Origin: Cavia porcellus
Taxonomy: Eukaryota; Chordata; Mammalia; Rodentia; Caviidae
Assembly: GCF_034190915.1 (NCBI RefSeq)
Contig: NW_026947485.1
Span: 38,081,519 to 38,145,518 of the forward strand
Length of the DNA: 64,000 nt
Reading direction: 5' to 3'
The first letter of the stretch is position 1, and each line of letters starts with the position of its first letter. The translations under genes and the position numbers were made by a program. This document shows, in pieces, positions 24,086-37,864 of this stretch. The notes beneath the pieces are model-generated. The model did not search any database. It was not told the DNA's origin and saw only the letters and a list, made by a program, of their open reading frames with translations.

Positions 24086-26924
24086 TCCAATTTTTACCAC
24101 CACTCGGCTTCCTCTGGCTGACCTGACTCACTGTGCACCTCTGCTCGAGTTTCTTACCCATTTCTGCAGACACTCAGAACACTTTATTTTCTGTCTTCTG
24201 CACCTGTGCTTTGAATGTGTATACCACCCATCCCAATGACTCGGCCTGGAGATCTGTCCACTCTGCATTTCACACGTCTGCTGTCTACTTTCCCTTCTGC
24301 ATCCTGGCCCTTTTACCATCAATGAAGCAACTATACACATGAAGGTCTTTTATGATGAAAGCACTTCTCATCACTGCTGTGATCCATCTCCAGCCCATCT
24401 CTCTCCCACCAGACTGTGCTTTCCAGTCTTCTCAGGAATGTCCTGCTGTCCCACCTCCTTTTGATGACTCCTCCTACCTTGTGGCATCCTCTCATATTGA
24501 CATCCTGTCCTATAGTCTTTCTTGTTGTCCATTTTGTTTTTATGTCTTTGGGTGCTGGCCAAGAAAAACTTCCCTGTATTTTCTTGTGTCTTTCTCTGAG
24601 CCTTCTGCTCCCTGCCACTTCATCAGAGTCTGTCCTTTCCTGAAGCTGCTCTTTTGCTCACACTTTTCCTTTCTGTACCCAGCTTGTTTTTGTAGAACCT
24701 TTTGCTGTCACTGTCCATGTCTTCCACTTAATCTGACCACCACTTTCTCTTAGACTGCCTTCTTATCCCGTCACTCCTGTGTTTCTCCTCTCCTGTTCCA
24801 GCAAGGTTGTTTGTACAGAACTCTCCATCGAATCTTGCACTTCCTGTTCGTTATTTCTTCTGTCTTCCATTACTTTCATTCATAAGCAGGAGGGTTCTCT
24901 CAAGTCCTGTCTTGCTCAGCACATCTCACATCTCCTCTGTTCTTTCTGGCTCAAGTAATATCACCACACTCACGTTCAGTATTCAAATAAATCTTCTCAC
25001 CTATGGCCTATTCATCATGTCTTTTTTCTTCTACTTCTCTCTTCTTCCTTTTGAAGCCTACTAAAAAAGAAACCAAACTCAACCCTAGGGCATTTCTTAC
25101 CCTCAGTGTAAAGTTGGTACTTTTCATCATGTTTCAGTAATGTTACAGTTCTGTCCTGGGTGTTATGATTCACTCATAGCCCCTTCACTGTGTACCACTC
25201 TGGGTCTGTGACACAGAATAGCTCCCTATTTCAAGTACACTTGAATAGCAGAAGTATAGCTGCAGTGGACACTGTGAAATGCCCGTTCTGCATTGCATCC
25301 CAGCTGGCCATCTGCCGTTTGCAAGCATCTGTCTCGCACACACAGGACTTGCCAGACCTAAGTCCACCTTCATATCATTGACGTTCCCTGTCAGTGCTCT
25401 CTGTGCAGGAGTCACCATAAAGTGCTATGCTTCCTGGTTTTGCAGTTTAACTTGACTTAGTTTAGTCTTTGACCTTCTTTGTCTATAGGGCCCAGTTCTG
25501 CAAGCACCCAGGGTTTTGCCTCTCTTCTCTCCCATTTGCTTGCAAAATCTAGTTCTGATACAGTAAATCGCAAAGACTGGTCTCCTGTTGCCCTCAGTTT
25601 GCATACTCTGCATTCTACCGTGTCCTATTCCAAGTTCGCAATGTAGCTATATGGATCGCCCATGTTTAAATGGCTCTGTCATCTGGAGTGCTGCTGTAGC
25701 TTGCTTTTCCTATCCACTTCTGTGACACAAATGAAGCCTTCCCCCCTCGTTCCCCTCTCTTCATGGAAGCTCAACTTCTTTCCATACTGGGTATTTATTT
25801 AACCTTGGTACACACTATGCCTATTATCTTCCAGAGACCATCTATTTCCTGTGTAGCATCCATTCGTCCTTTCCCTCCCAGTCAATCCGTTGTTGCAGGA
25901 GTCTTTCCCAGAGAGCCTGCTCCTACCTTCACATGTACTCATTCGTGCCACCATTACCAGCTTCTGTCCCTAGCATGCTCCATTGACTCCATTAACTCAC
26001 TTCTAAAAATTGAACTTCCACAATTTTGCTATTTTGAGGATTTTGTCACCTTTCTTGTTTCCCTCATCTTTCACTGTGTCAAACTGAGCTTAGTAACTGA
26101 GGTGCTGCTACTCTCCTTTGACCTCTCCCAACCTCTCTTTCACTCTCTCTTGTGTTACTGTCATGCTTTTTAATCCCCCATTAGATTCATCATGCACTTT
26201 GGTATACTGTGAAGAAAAAGCTTCTAGATTCTTCACACTGACTCCTTCATTCTTGACCTTTGCCTTGTATCCCTAGATGCAGTACATTCCCTGATGCTCT
26301 CAACAGCCTTCTTCTGTCTTAGCTGCTGACTCTATGTTCTGCTCTGTCTTAATATTTTTTCCCCAATAAATATCATATCACTTTTCATAAGTCATGCTCT
26401 CATATTCTGTGTAACTCTTCATCTGCTCTCTTACTTTTGGGACTAGTTGATCATACCCTGTTTTCTTCCTATATTGCCTACCAAGATACTATCAGATGGT
26501 CACCATCTGTCATTCTTTTGGCTCACTTCTGAGTTGTCCAGCTGATTCTAGACAACATTCAGGGATGACTTCCTTCCAACCCCATTGTCACTGCTTTACT
26601 TGTTGGACTTAGGCCTTAGACAGACTACCAAATCCAGGTTCTCTATACAAGCACTGATACAACTATCCTGCTGACCCTAGGCTTTGGGTTCTTTCCAGCT
26701 CCCCACAACCTTAGCTCTCTGTAACTTCTCAAGACTCCTTTCTTTCACAGACTTCTGAAACTATTTGGAAAAATCTGATTCTGATTCTCCCTGTGCCACA
26801 TGTTTTCATGCACTGTTTTTACTCTTTCTACCACACACGCCAGATATCAAGCTGACCTGCTGCAGGGTCTCAAGCTCTCTCTTCCACATGACACTCCATC
26901 ACACCCTCTGTCCTCTTACCCCCA
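24086..26924. repeat. Old diverged copies of the macrosatellite family
   Basis: Pyrimidine-rich intron without a gene. Weak but collinear similarity to the 3,078-bp unit is visible. Positions 25,185-25,420 match unit positions about 2,300-2,530 (shared core GCAGTGGACACT...CATCTGCC.TTTGCAAGCA). Positions 26,740-26,920 match unit positions about 2,870-3,070. The distance from the first anchor to the next unit start is about 1.67 kb, versus about 0.73 kb in the array, so these old copies are longer than the modern unit. Confidence 0.75.
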
Positions 26925-27600
26925 CCTCAGCCTCATCCCTTCCTGAGCTCTCTTCAGTCGTGGCTCCACTCCCCTCTGCAGCGGCCTTCCCTTGCCCTGG
27001 ACAGTGGCCAGCTCCCAGGCCAACCCTGTGCTCTCTCTTGCTCTGTGCCCTGCCATCTCTCTCTGCCTCACTCCTCCACTCCAGTCCTCAGCCTGCACCC
27101 AGGTCCATGGTGCTGCCCTGCCCTCGCTGACCTTCACAGGAAACCCCCACTCAGCCCTCAGCCTTCCAGGTGCCTCACTGTTCCTGGACTCCCAGTCGCC
27201 CTCAACCTGCTCTCACACTCAGGAGTCTCATGCTTCCATCTCCCCCCACTCACAGGCATCTCCTAGTCCCCTCCATCTCTGCCCCCGCCTCCATTCTCCT
27301 CCTTCCACCAGTGATTCTCACCCGAGGACCCACAACCCACAGGTGGCCTATCAGAACCATGTTCTGGCTGCATTTGCTGCTGTTCCTGCTGTCTGTGAGC
27401 AGAACACTGCTCCCCTCCCATGTCCTGATAGGCCTCCCTGGGGCCGTGCCCAAGCCCCCTCGGGTGGAAACACCCCCCCCCCAATCCTGGGTAAGAATCA
27501 CTGCAGTGGATGCCACCTGTGCTCCCTGGCCTCACCCTCCCATTTCAGGCCTCCAGCTTTCCAGTGGTGGCCACCTGACATCCTCACTGGACGATCTCAG
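26925..27600. repeat. Array-like tract embedded in old copies (unit positions ~1-670)
   Basis: From 26,929 the sequence is nearly identical to the array unit start, after a diverged lead-in, and it diverges again just after 27,590. Unlike every array unit it has TGGGTAAGAATC near 27,487, where the array reads TGGGGAAGAATC. The abrupt identity change at both ends, in phase with the diverged flanks, looks like a gene-conversion tract rather than an insertion. Confidence 0.85.
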
Positions 27601-28269
27601 CAGACCTTGAGCTCTCCTCCTATAGCCACCATATTCCCTTCCCCACATAACACTCTAACCCAGTCTTCATGAGAAAGCTGTTTAACACTCACACACTTCT
27701 CTCCATTCTTGGTGACTCTACCTAGTTTCATTCATTCTCAGGCATTCCATCTGTGTCTGTGGCCCTAATCTGCTCCTTCTATATGCTTACTATTACAGCT
27801 TATTCTTTATCTCCTCTCTTCTTTTCCAATCAAAGAAAAGGAATCCCAGTAGAACTTTCCTTTGGTCAGCACATGACTCCATACTTCCCACAAAGCAGCC
27901 CCTTAACCTGTACATTTTCCTTTCTCATGACCTGAAGCTACTATTTCTTCTTTGGGTGGATCCCCTCTCTGCCTCTGCATGTATCCATCAATCTGAACCT
28001 TGGAATTGTCTTCCACCTCAGACTGATAGGAATTTCTCAGTGCCTGGCACTTGGCTCATGTCCCTCACTCCCAACCCCACCCCCACCCCCCACCCCAAAC
28101 TCCCAACCCCAGTAAACCCCATCCCGTGCCCCTCCCTACCCACCCTCCCACCCGCCACCCACAGGCCCCCCCCCTCCCGCCGGATCCGTAGTAAAGAAAG
28201 AGCCTGGCCTAAAATTTGCACGTTTGCAAAAACATTCAAATCTTTAAGAGCATGTTTCTCCTTGTCTGT
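27601..28269. repeat. Diverged block with C-rich (G4-capable) stretch
   Basis: About 670 bp interrupts two array-like tracts and corresponds in position to unit bases about 670-1,345, but with low similarity. At its right end, similarity to unit positions 1,150-1,345 is recognisable (CCGGATCCGTAGTAAAG near 28,178 against CGGATCCGTGGTAAAG). Positions 28,069-28,172 are very C-rich, with many runs of three or more C. Confidence 0.75.
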
Positions 28270-31200
28270 AGGCATCCACCCCTTTTCTGCACTGCCCTTT
28301 CCTTCCCCTTCCCATGCTGAGCCTCGCACCCTAATGAACGCCCTAATGCTGATTCCCACTCTGGTGCCACCCTCCTCCCAGCTCCCCTGTTGGCCTCCAG
28401 CCTGTGTGCCCCCCACGGCACTCTCTGCTCTCCTTCCTTCCTGGCTGCCTCCTGCCACCCTGTCTGCCTTCCATAGGGGACTGCCCCTTGCCCCGTGTCT
28501 TCCTCTCATACCCACATCTTTCTGCTGCCTGTCCTTTTGCCACACGCTCCTTCTCACTCACCCATTGGCCTAGAGATGCCTCTCTGCCTCCTCTCCAGGG
28601 CCTTACTTCCCTCAACTACCTGAAGGCCGCCACGTCTTCACATTTGTGTGCCTCTGTTCTCCATGGGCTCTGTTCTCTAGCTGTGCCCGCTCTCTGCTCA
28701 AACTCTTTCTGGCCCTGTCCCAGCCTCACTTCTGTACCCATTCTTGGCCACTGGCTGGATCTTTCCCAGGCCCTCAGTTTCACATTTAGGACAACTTTTC
28801 CTTCATCTTTGTCCTGCCAGCCTTCTTCTTTTCTCTTCCCTTCCCATCAAACAAGCGGGCAGGAACCCTGCAGCCACTCCCACTCCCACACTCCTGCTCT
28901 TCTTTCTCCCCTCTGCTACTTGCATTTGCTCCGAGGCATGCTTCATATGTGAAGTGCATGCTGCCCACTGCACTCACAGGGTTATGGCCTCTGCACAGTT
29001 GTTCCTTGTTATGACTTTTCCATGCGACATTTCTTCTGTGCCTTAAATATGGTAAACATTCCTTTGCCCTCTGCTCCTCCTCTTGATCAAATCTCCCAAA
29101 ACAGAAGGCTCCACCCCTTCCCTACTCCCAGCCTCCTGGGTTTTGGATTACTCCTACCGTGCCCATTTGCTAGGGACCTACATTCTTACTTTAAATGCAT
29201 ACTGATCTACTCAGTGGTTAGGGCTTTGTCCACCCAGTCTTCACTGTGTCCGTTGCAGTGTCTGCTGCACTGGACACTTCTCCCTTTCCCCATTCAAACA
29301 CAGCTTCAGTGGCCATTGAGAACTGCCTGTTCCGCACTGGCTTTCCCAGCTGCTCCTCTGCCATTTGCAAGCAGCTCTCTCCATTTCCTTGACACGCACC
29401 CCTTGACTCATCCCCATGTCCCTGAGCTCTCATGACAGTTATATGTGCAAGAGCACTCTCAACCTGTTAACACCACTCAGTTTCCTCTGGCCTGCTTTCC
29501 TCTCCTCTGCTTAAGGAGATGCAGTCACTGTCCCCCATCAGCCATGCTTTCAGCATCCTCTGGGAGCCATCTGGCTGAGCACTAGTCCCCTGGGTGTCCA
29601 CACACATCTACACAAGTCCCCCTACCGGGTGCTGTGCCACATTCAGCCATCTTAGTTTCACACAGACCACACTGACTGTGTTTCTGCCCAACGGTCCCTG
29701 TGGCCTCACGGTGTGGGCTCCTTGACGACCTACACTTCCATGATCCTGTCTTTCATGGTTTTTGTCCTTCTTCCTTTCAGTCTTCTGAAAATTCTCTTGG
29801 AAACATCTGTCTCTGATTCTTCCACCACCTTCCTGAGTCACATTCTTTAATCTTGTGCCCTCTCACGTGCCTCCACACTGCCCACCCCATGCCCTCACAC
29901 ACGTGTCACCGGCAAGCTGACCCGCTGCTGGGCCTAAAGCTCCATCTTCCAGGAGCCCCTCCATCCCACCCTCTCTCCTTTTCCTCTGCCTACCTCAGCC
30001 TCATCCCTTCCTGAGCTCTCTTCAGTCGGGGCTCCACTCCCCTCTGCAGCGGCCTTCCCTTGCCCTGGACAGTGGCCAGCTCCCAGGCCAACCCTGTGCT
30101 CTCTCTTGCTCTGTGCCCTGCCATCTCTCTCTGCCTCACTCCTCCACTCCAGTCCTCAGCCTGCACCCAGGTCCATGGTGCTGCCCTGCCCTCGCTGACC
30201 TTCACAGGAAACCCCCACTCAGCCCTCAGCCTTCCAGGGGCCTCACTGTTCCTGGACTCCCAGTCGCCCTCAACCTGCTCTCACACTCAGGAGTCTCATG
30301 CTTCCATCTCCCCCCACTCACAGGCATCTCCTAGTCCCCTCCATCTCTGCCCCAGCCTCCATTCTCCTCCTTCCACCAGGGATTCTCACCCGAGGACCCA
30401 CGACCCCCAGGAGGCCTGTCAGAACCATGTTCTGGCTGCATTTGCTGCTGTTCCTGCTGTCTGTGAGCAGAACACTGCTCCCCTCCCATGTCCTGATAGG
30501 CCTCCCTGGGGCCGTGCCCAAGCCCCCCTCGGGTGAAAACACCCCCCCCCCAATCCTGGGTAAGAATCACTGCAGTGGATGCCACCTGTGCTCCCTGGCC
30601 TCACCCTCCCACTTGAGGCCTCCAGCTTTCCAGTGGTGGCCACCTGACATCCTCACTGGATGATCTCCGTATGTCCTCTCTGATGCAGACCTTGCACTCT
30701 CATCCCTGGAGCCTCTCCCTGTTTACTACTCAGTACAAGAACTGACCAACCCACTACACCTGAAAGTTGTTCTTCTAAAGACCCCCAAACCATGAAAGCG
30801 CTCTTCAGCCTGGGAACCATGAAAACAATGCAGCGCCTGTGCCTGTGTTTGTTCCAAGTGGTCTTCTGGGAGATTAGTATTGTCCCTTTTTCTTCTCTTC
30901 CTTCATTGCTCCTGCCATTTGTGATTCCTGCAGAGGTGTCCCTAAGGAAGGGCTCTTTGACCCTCCGATCTTTCCTCCTCCCTTACAAACCAGCATTTTG
31001 GCCTTCCCTTTCCTTCTACCTCCCTTCCGTTATTCTCTTTCCTCTTAGGAGCGAAAGAGGTCCTGTGGTCTTCCCAACTTGACTCTTCACTTTGCACACT
31101 AGACATGGCATGTTCCACCAACTCAGTTCCATAAAGTGCCTTCCCAATGCCTGGAAGTAGGCTCATAGCCCCACCTCGATCTCCTATTTCCCAGGGTACC

Positions 31201-31985
31201 CACTGCCCGCCCTGACCCAAATCCTGTCCCAGACCCCATCCTAGCCACCCACCCTGCCCCATCGGATCCGTGGTAAAGAGCCTGGCCTAAAGTTTACACC
31301 TTGTAAGAACCCCCAAGTCTGTAGAGCCATGCCTTTCTCCTCCTCCACAGGCATCTACCCCTTTTCTGCACTGCCCTTTCCTTCCCCTTCCCATGCTGAG
31401 CCTCGCACCCTAATGAACGCCCTAATGCTGATTCCCACTCTGGTGCCACCCTCCTCCCAGCTCCCCTGTTGGCCTCCAGCCTGTGTGCCCCCCACGGCAC
31501 TCTCTGCTCTCCTTCCTTCCTGGCTGCCTCCTGCCACCCTGTCTGCCTTCCTTAGGGGACTGCCCCTTGCCCCGTGTCTTCCTCTCATACCCACATCTTT
31601 CTGCTGCCTGTCCTTTTGCCACACGCTCCTTCTCACTCACCCATTGGCCTAGAGATGCCTCTCTGCCTCCTCTCCAGGGCCTTACTTCCCTCAACTACCT
31701 GAAGGCCGCCACGTCTTCACATTTGTGTGCCTCTGTTCTCCATGGGCTCTGTTCTCTAGCTGTGCCCGCTCTCTGCTCAAACTCTTTCTGGCCCTGTCCC
31801 AGCCTCACTTCTGTACCCTTTCTTGGCCACTGGCTGGATTTTTCCCAGGCCCTCAGTTTCACATTCAGGACAACTTTTCCTTCATCTTTGTCCTGCCAGC
31901 CTTCTTCTTTTCTCTTCCCTTCCCATCAAACAAGCGGGCAGGAACCCTGCAGCCACTCTCACACTCCTGCTCTTCTTTCTCTCCT
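28270..31985. repeat. Array-like tract, about 1.2 units (unit positions ~1,345-3,078 then 1-1,990)
   Basis: Near-identical to the array. Unit position 1 falls at 29,997, 3,068 bp after the previous unit start. It carries the older state GTAAG near 30,559 and the GACGACCTACACTTCC state near 29,722. Identity stops near 31,985, inside the stretch equivalent to unit position 1,990. Confidence 0.9.
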
Positions 31986-32836
31986 CTGCCACTTGTGTTT
32001 CCTCCAAACATGCCCAGTAGTTGAAACAAGCCTACCTGTGGAACTACCAGCCTTCCACCATGCATTGTGTCAACTCAGTCTCCATGTCGTTCTGTATTAT
32101 CGCTGCACTACTTGCTGAAACACATGATCCCAGTTTATGACTCTGCTCTTGCACAGGAACCTTTTCCATCCTTTTTAGCCTTCTTCTCTCAGGTTGATCA
32201 GACCACTGCAAAATGAAATCTGGAAAAGGAACCCTTAATCTCTCCTCAGGGCCTTGCTGTGCTCTGCATGACTAAGTACCTTCCTTCCTTTACGTTTTCC
32301 ACCAAACCTTTGAAATCTCTCTCTGAGGGTCTCCCCCTCCAGGCTTTCGTCCATCCTCTATCATCCGTGGTATGGACAGACCCCTCTCTTTCCAGCATCC
32401 TTGAATAGAAGCACAGCTGCAGTGGGCACTGCAAAGAACCTGTGCACATTGCCTCTCAGCTGCCCCTCTGCCATATGCAGGCATCCGTCTACCCACCCAC
32501 AGGGCTTGCTCCACTTGCGTCCTTCCCTCTCCATGTTCCTGAGGTTCCCTGCCAGTGGTGCCTGTGCAAGAGCTGGAGTAATCTGCACTACTGCTTGGCT
32601 GTCTTTGTTGCCCCCTTTTTCTGTATAGTCCTGTCCTATCTAGGGTTTGTTTGTCTTTACTCTGCTTGTAAGCTGTGGCTTTGATGCTTCCCATCCCTCC
32701 TGCCATTCCTGTGTGATATTCAGTCAAGCCCAGTTAGACTGTTCTATAATTCTCCTCCCTTCTCCTTGTGGGCCGTCATTCAAGATCCCATAATTCTTGA
32801 AATTCTCTCCATTTCTTTCTCCTCCTGTCACCTTCC
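28270..32836. repeat. Copy A of a recent 4.57-kb duplication (offset 11,088 bp)
   Basis: This block matches 39,358-43,924 base for base at a constant offset of 11,088. The only differences I noticed are ACACCACTC/ACAGCACTC (near 29,470/40,558), CACGGCACT/CACGGTACT (near 31,495/42,583) and ACTGCCCCTT/ACTGTCCCTT (near 31,559/42,647). It crosses from array-like sequence into old diverged sequence without loss of identity, so the duplicated piece includes both layers. Confidence 0.93.
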
Positions 32837-35800
32837 TCAACCTAAATCCCACAGAAATCTCATGACGCCCAAACTTCTTTGTCTATCTTTTGACCCAGAT
32901 ACAGATTTAAACCTTCCACTGCCATTCCCTGCATTTTCCTCTTCTCTTTTTCCTAAAACCTTGTGTTTTGTCTTTAACATCCAGTTCCACTTCTTCACAC
33001 CTCCCAGTTAGTCTGTGAACTGAGATGTCTGTCCCTTGGTGCGTGCTGCCTTGCTGAAATGCTTGGCCTGCTGCCACCATTGCCATCTATTCTGGCCATC
33101 TTAGCTTCTTTTTTTGTACTGTTTTGCTGACAGCCACTTCCCCTCTTGGAATCATTATCCTTGACCTTTCTTCATCTTATTCTATTCTTTGATACAGTGA
33201 TTCTGAGGTGCCACAACTGCTAGAAACTCATCTGCCTCCTCTCCTCTGTTCTTCATTCCGGGCTTCTCTATCCATGCCACACTTTTTTGCTTCAAGCACT
33301 TAATTTCAGACTTTGCCCCATATGCAGAGATGAGATCCTGGATACTTCAGGTTCATACACTCCTACCCACTACTGGACATAGCGTTTCCTCTGTTGGTTA
33401 GGTGTGTTCTCAATAGTCCTCTCCTCTGTCAACTGTTGGCTCCTTCTTGCTCTTTCTCATTCTTGTTATTCATTGAGCCGTCTTCCCTGTCACTGTCTCA
33501 GTGGGTTAAAACTCTGACCTCCTCTTCTAGTTTCTGACCCTATAAGTTAATTTATTTTTCCTACTTTCTTTCCTCTACTGCATAGTAAAGGACCATCACC
33601 TTCCCCATTCTCCATCTTTAGATCCATCTGTCATGATCCAGGCAATTCTATAGCCTTCTTCGGTATGTAGTTCCTGATCCACAATATTCTACTATCTTTT
33701 AATCAGACAGTGTACAGAATCCATGTACCCTTCTCAGCAGCTCATGGTTGTATCTTTGTGTCTGTAGCTCTGTTTTCTGGCACCAGCAACATGGCTCCCT
33801 ATACTTTCTAGGGGTCCATTCTGTTTACCTTCTTTCATTCAGTCTCTTCTGAAAATGCTGTAAGAACATCTCCCTATGATTCTCCCACCATATTCCTGTG
33901 CCATATCCTCGGCCCTCACTCCTGCCTCAGCACATGCCCACTCATCGCCTCACACACGTGCCTCTGAGCAATCTGATCTCCATGTTTCCAAGTCCTTACT
34001 TTTGCCATCCCTGTACTCCCTGTCGCCCTCACCCTGCTCTCACACTCAGGAGTCTCATGCTTCCATCTACCTCCTCTCACAGGCATCTCCTAGTCCCCTC
34101 CATCTCTGCCCCCGCCTCCATTCTCCCCCTTCCACCAGTGATTCTCACCCGAGGACCCACGACCCACAGGTGGCCTATCAGAACCATCTTCTGGCTGCAT
34201 TTGCTGCTGTTCTGTACTGTCTGTGAGCAGAACACTGCTCCCCTCCCATGTCCGGATAGGCCTCCATGGGCCATGCCCACAGTCCCCCTCAGTTTGAACC
34301 CCTCCCATCCTGGGTAAGAATCACTGCAGTGAGTACCACCTGTGCTCCCTGGCCTCGCTTTTCCATTTCAGGGCTCCAGCTTTCCAGTAGTGGCCACCTA
34401 ACGTCCTCACTCAAGGATCTCAACAGACCCTGCACTGTCCTCCTGGAGCTACCACATTCCCTTCCCTGTGTCCCCCTTCACACCAACCCACACCTACATG
34501 AGAGAGCTATTTAACACACATTTTTCCTCATTCCTTGTGACCTCCTTCTGGTTTGACTCGAAGACATTTCATGAATATTTTGCCCCAATCTGGTCCTTCA
34601 GTATGCTTACTGTTATCCTTTTTTCTTAGTCTCTGGTCTTGTTTTCTGGCTAGAGACAAGCAGCCCCTGCCAAGCCTTTATCTTTGGTCTACAAATCCTT
34701 CATTGATCCTACAATTCAGTCCCTTATTTTTGTCTCTTTTGTGCCTTACCTACAACTGCTGGGCAGTTGTTTTTTTTTTTTTTTTGGGGGGGGGGGGTGG
34801 TAAATTCGGTAATATTACCAGCCTGTGTTTATCAGTATCAATAGTGGACATGAAATTTTGTACTGGGTGCTACCAGTAAGGTCCTCTTTTCAGTGCTTGG
34901 AGCCTGACTCATATCTCCTGTGGCATCCACTCCCTACTTATCCAGTAACTCCTTTGTGTCCCCACCTGCAACCCACTATTCCCAACTCTGCATTCCTGTC
35001 TCCTAGTTAATCCCAACCTAGACCCCATTGCAGCTGAATTCATACTAAAGAGCCTGACCTAAATTTTGCACTCTCAGCTATACTCATGAGTTTAAGAGCA
35101 CACATGCTTTTCTTGCATTGGTTTCTATCCCTTTCTACTTTGCCCTCCCCATGCCAAGGCTTGCAGGCAGGCCTGAACACTCTGGTGCCACCCTTCCACC
35201 CTCTCTCCCTTGCTCCCTGGTTATTGCTCCCCCTCCTGTCTGCTTCCCTGTTCCTCCTCTCTTATCCCCATCCTCCCTGGGTACCTCCTGCCACCGTGTC
35301 TGTCTAAGTGACTGCTCTGCTGTGCTACAGCATTGTCCCATAGTCACATCTTACTTGCCATCTTTCTACTTACTGTCTGTTCCTTGTTAATTGCCTAAGC
35401 TTATAGATTGGTCCCCACCTCGTCTCTGTGACCATAGTTTTCTCAACTATCTAGTTGCTGCCATTTCATCAGATTCATGCCTCTTTTCTCCGTAGAAGTC
35501 TGCTCTTCCTGGATCTGCTGTCCTTCAAATTCCATCCACCCTCTCCCTATTATAATGTCTTCTGGAGCCATCAGTTGTTACTCATCTTGATCTTCCATTC
35601 ATTCTGGCCTCCACCTACCCTTATGCTACCTTTTCCTTTCTTTCCCTCCTTCACTTCCATTCCTTTCACACTAATGCCCTGTCTTCTCTACTTTTTCTTC
35701 TGCAGCCTAGTAAGTTCCACAGATGTCTACAGCCAGTCTCCCTACTGCTTTTTTTTTTTTTTAATCTCTATTCTTTCCTTCTTCTTCTGGATCAAGCCTC

Positions 35801-37864
35801 ACACAGGGAATACACTACAGTTCATCACAGTTGCCCTCCCATCACCCCAGTTCCCCATTGTTTTATCTTTTGATCCTACTACATTAAAACACTCATGCTC
35901 AGATTTAAGTACTGCTTTTTACATAGGTACCAATCTTCATCCTGTTTCTTTTCTTTCTTTCTTTTCTCTGGATCAACTAAAAAAAAAAAAAAAAAACTTG
36001 GACTCTGAACAAAAGTTCACAGCCCATACGGCCTTGCTGTATCCTCCCTTAACATTTTATTAGCTAGGTTCCTCACCTTCTCATCCTGAACCTATACCAC
36101 CACAGTGGGCTCGCTTCAACTTCCCACCTGCAGCTTCATTCTGTCTTCTGCAGACTGCACTATGGGTCAGGACACCTGTCTCCCTTCAGCCACCCTGGAA
36201 CAGTGGAAGTACAGCTGCCAGCAGTCACTGCAAAACGCCTGTTCTACATTGTCTCCCAGATGCTCCTCTGCTATTTACAAGCATTTGTCTCCCATGTGCT
36301 GGACTGAACCTGCATGAGACCATCCCCTTGTCCCTGAAGTTAACCTTCCAGTGCTATCTGTGAAGGTGCCATTTTAAAAGTCCAAACTGCCCAATTTTGT
36401 TTATTTTACCAAAATCACTATGGCCCCTTGTCCTACAATCTCCAGGGTACCTCACTGTGTGACACCTTGGCTTTTGCTTCTTTTTCTGCTCTGCTTGTAA
36501 GTCCTCACCTTGATACCACCATCCCACCGACTTCTCCCTAGAGATCTTGCTGGTGCCCTTAGTGTGTGAACTCAGCATTCTGCCTTCCTTCTCCCTATAC
36601 TGGCTTCTACCTTTTCACTGATGCTAGCCCATAAATCACGAGGGTCTCTCTCATCACTTTCTCTTCCTATCAATAACCATGACCCAATTCCAGTCCCACA
36701 GAAAGATGGCAATTCCAGTCCATTGCCTCTCCCATGGCATCCCAGTTTCAGCATCTTATCTTTATCCAGCCTGGTAGGAATTTAACCCTCACACAGCCAT
36801 CTCCTGCATTTTTTTCTGTTTTCATTTTCCAGAGACCTTGCACTTCCTCTTCAGTGGCCACTTGTACTTCCTGCAACCTCCCAGTTAGTCCATGGACTCT
36901 AAGAGTCTTTCCCTTGGTGTTCCCTCCCTTTCTAATCTGTCCTACTACTATTGCCAGTCCTCTTTGCCTCCAGAGCATTCTACTGAGCCAATCTGATATT
37001 CAAATTCTCCCTTAAGGCAGCTTCTGAATTCTACCAAATTGGAGACAACTCTGTCTGCATTAAAGCCCATCCCTAAACTTTCATCACTTTACCATGTATA
37101 TCGTTGATAAATCTATCTCCAGTATTGTCCAGGGGTCATGAGCACTACAGCCTCATTGTCCTTCGGCCCCTCTGAACTCTTAATAATCTGATTGTGTTAA
37201 TCTTCCCGCCTATTGTTTGTCTTCCCTGGACTTTCTCACACAGTTCCCCTACGTGAAGGTAGAATTCTCCTATCCTTTGTGTTGCTCCTGCCTTCACTGT
37301 CAGTCATTTCTTCCTTGGGGCAGTGCCTTCCCTGATCCTGAAAACATGCTTTTCTTCTCTTAGCTGCTTTCTCTCTTTTGTTGCATCTCTCTCATATTTC
37401 TTGTCAGATGGCTTACCTTAGCTATTATGATCTGCCCTTCCCTCTCTTCTCCTAACACCAAACTGATAGTTTCTTCTACTTTCCTTTTCCAGTACATAAC
37501 AAAGGCCATCACATCCTCCGCATTGCCATGCTTCTAGGCTTGTGTATCCTCTAGCTGATTCCCCTTCTTAATGCCTTTTGATATTTTCAAGTTTCTTGAC
37601 CTGTCTTAGGGATGCACACCTTCACCAAATTAAGACAGCTTCTGTCACACTACATTGACACGTGTCAGCTAAACAGCTTAATCACCAACCTTTAGTACCA
37701 GCTGTCAAATGCTTCCCAGTACCACGCCCAGAGCAGCTGAAACCTATGACACTGCCATTCTGATACGCACTTTCACACTACTAGGAAAACACTCTCAAGG
37801 AGCATCTGCCTCTGATTCTACCTTGTTCCTGGGCAACATGCTTTTATCATGTACTCTCACTCCT
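31986..37864. repeat. Old diverged copies of the unit, about 1.5 copies
   Basis: No gene. Collinear old similarity to the unit is visible in these blocks: 32,380-32,580 and 36,185-36,370 (unit ~2,340-2,530), 33,840-34,450 (unit ~2,850-3,000 then ~270-690, with the stretch around the unit start deleted), and 34,860-35,450 (unit ~1,120-1,740). The spacing between the two ~2,340 anchors is about 3.79 kb despite that deletion, which implies an ancestral unit of about 4 kb. Homopolymers occur at 34,770-34,797, 35,750-35,762 and 35,980-35,996. Confidence 0.75.
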
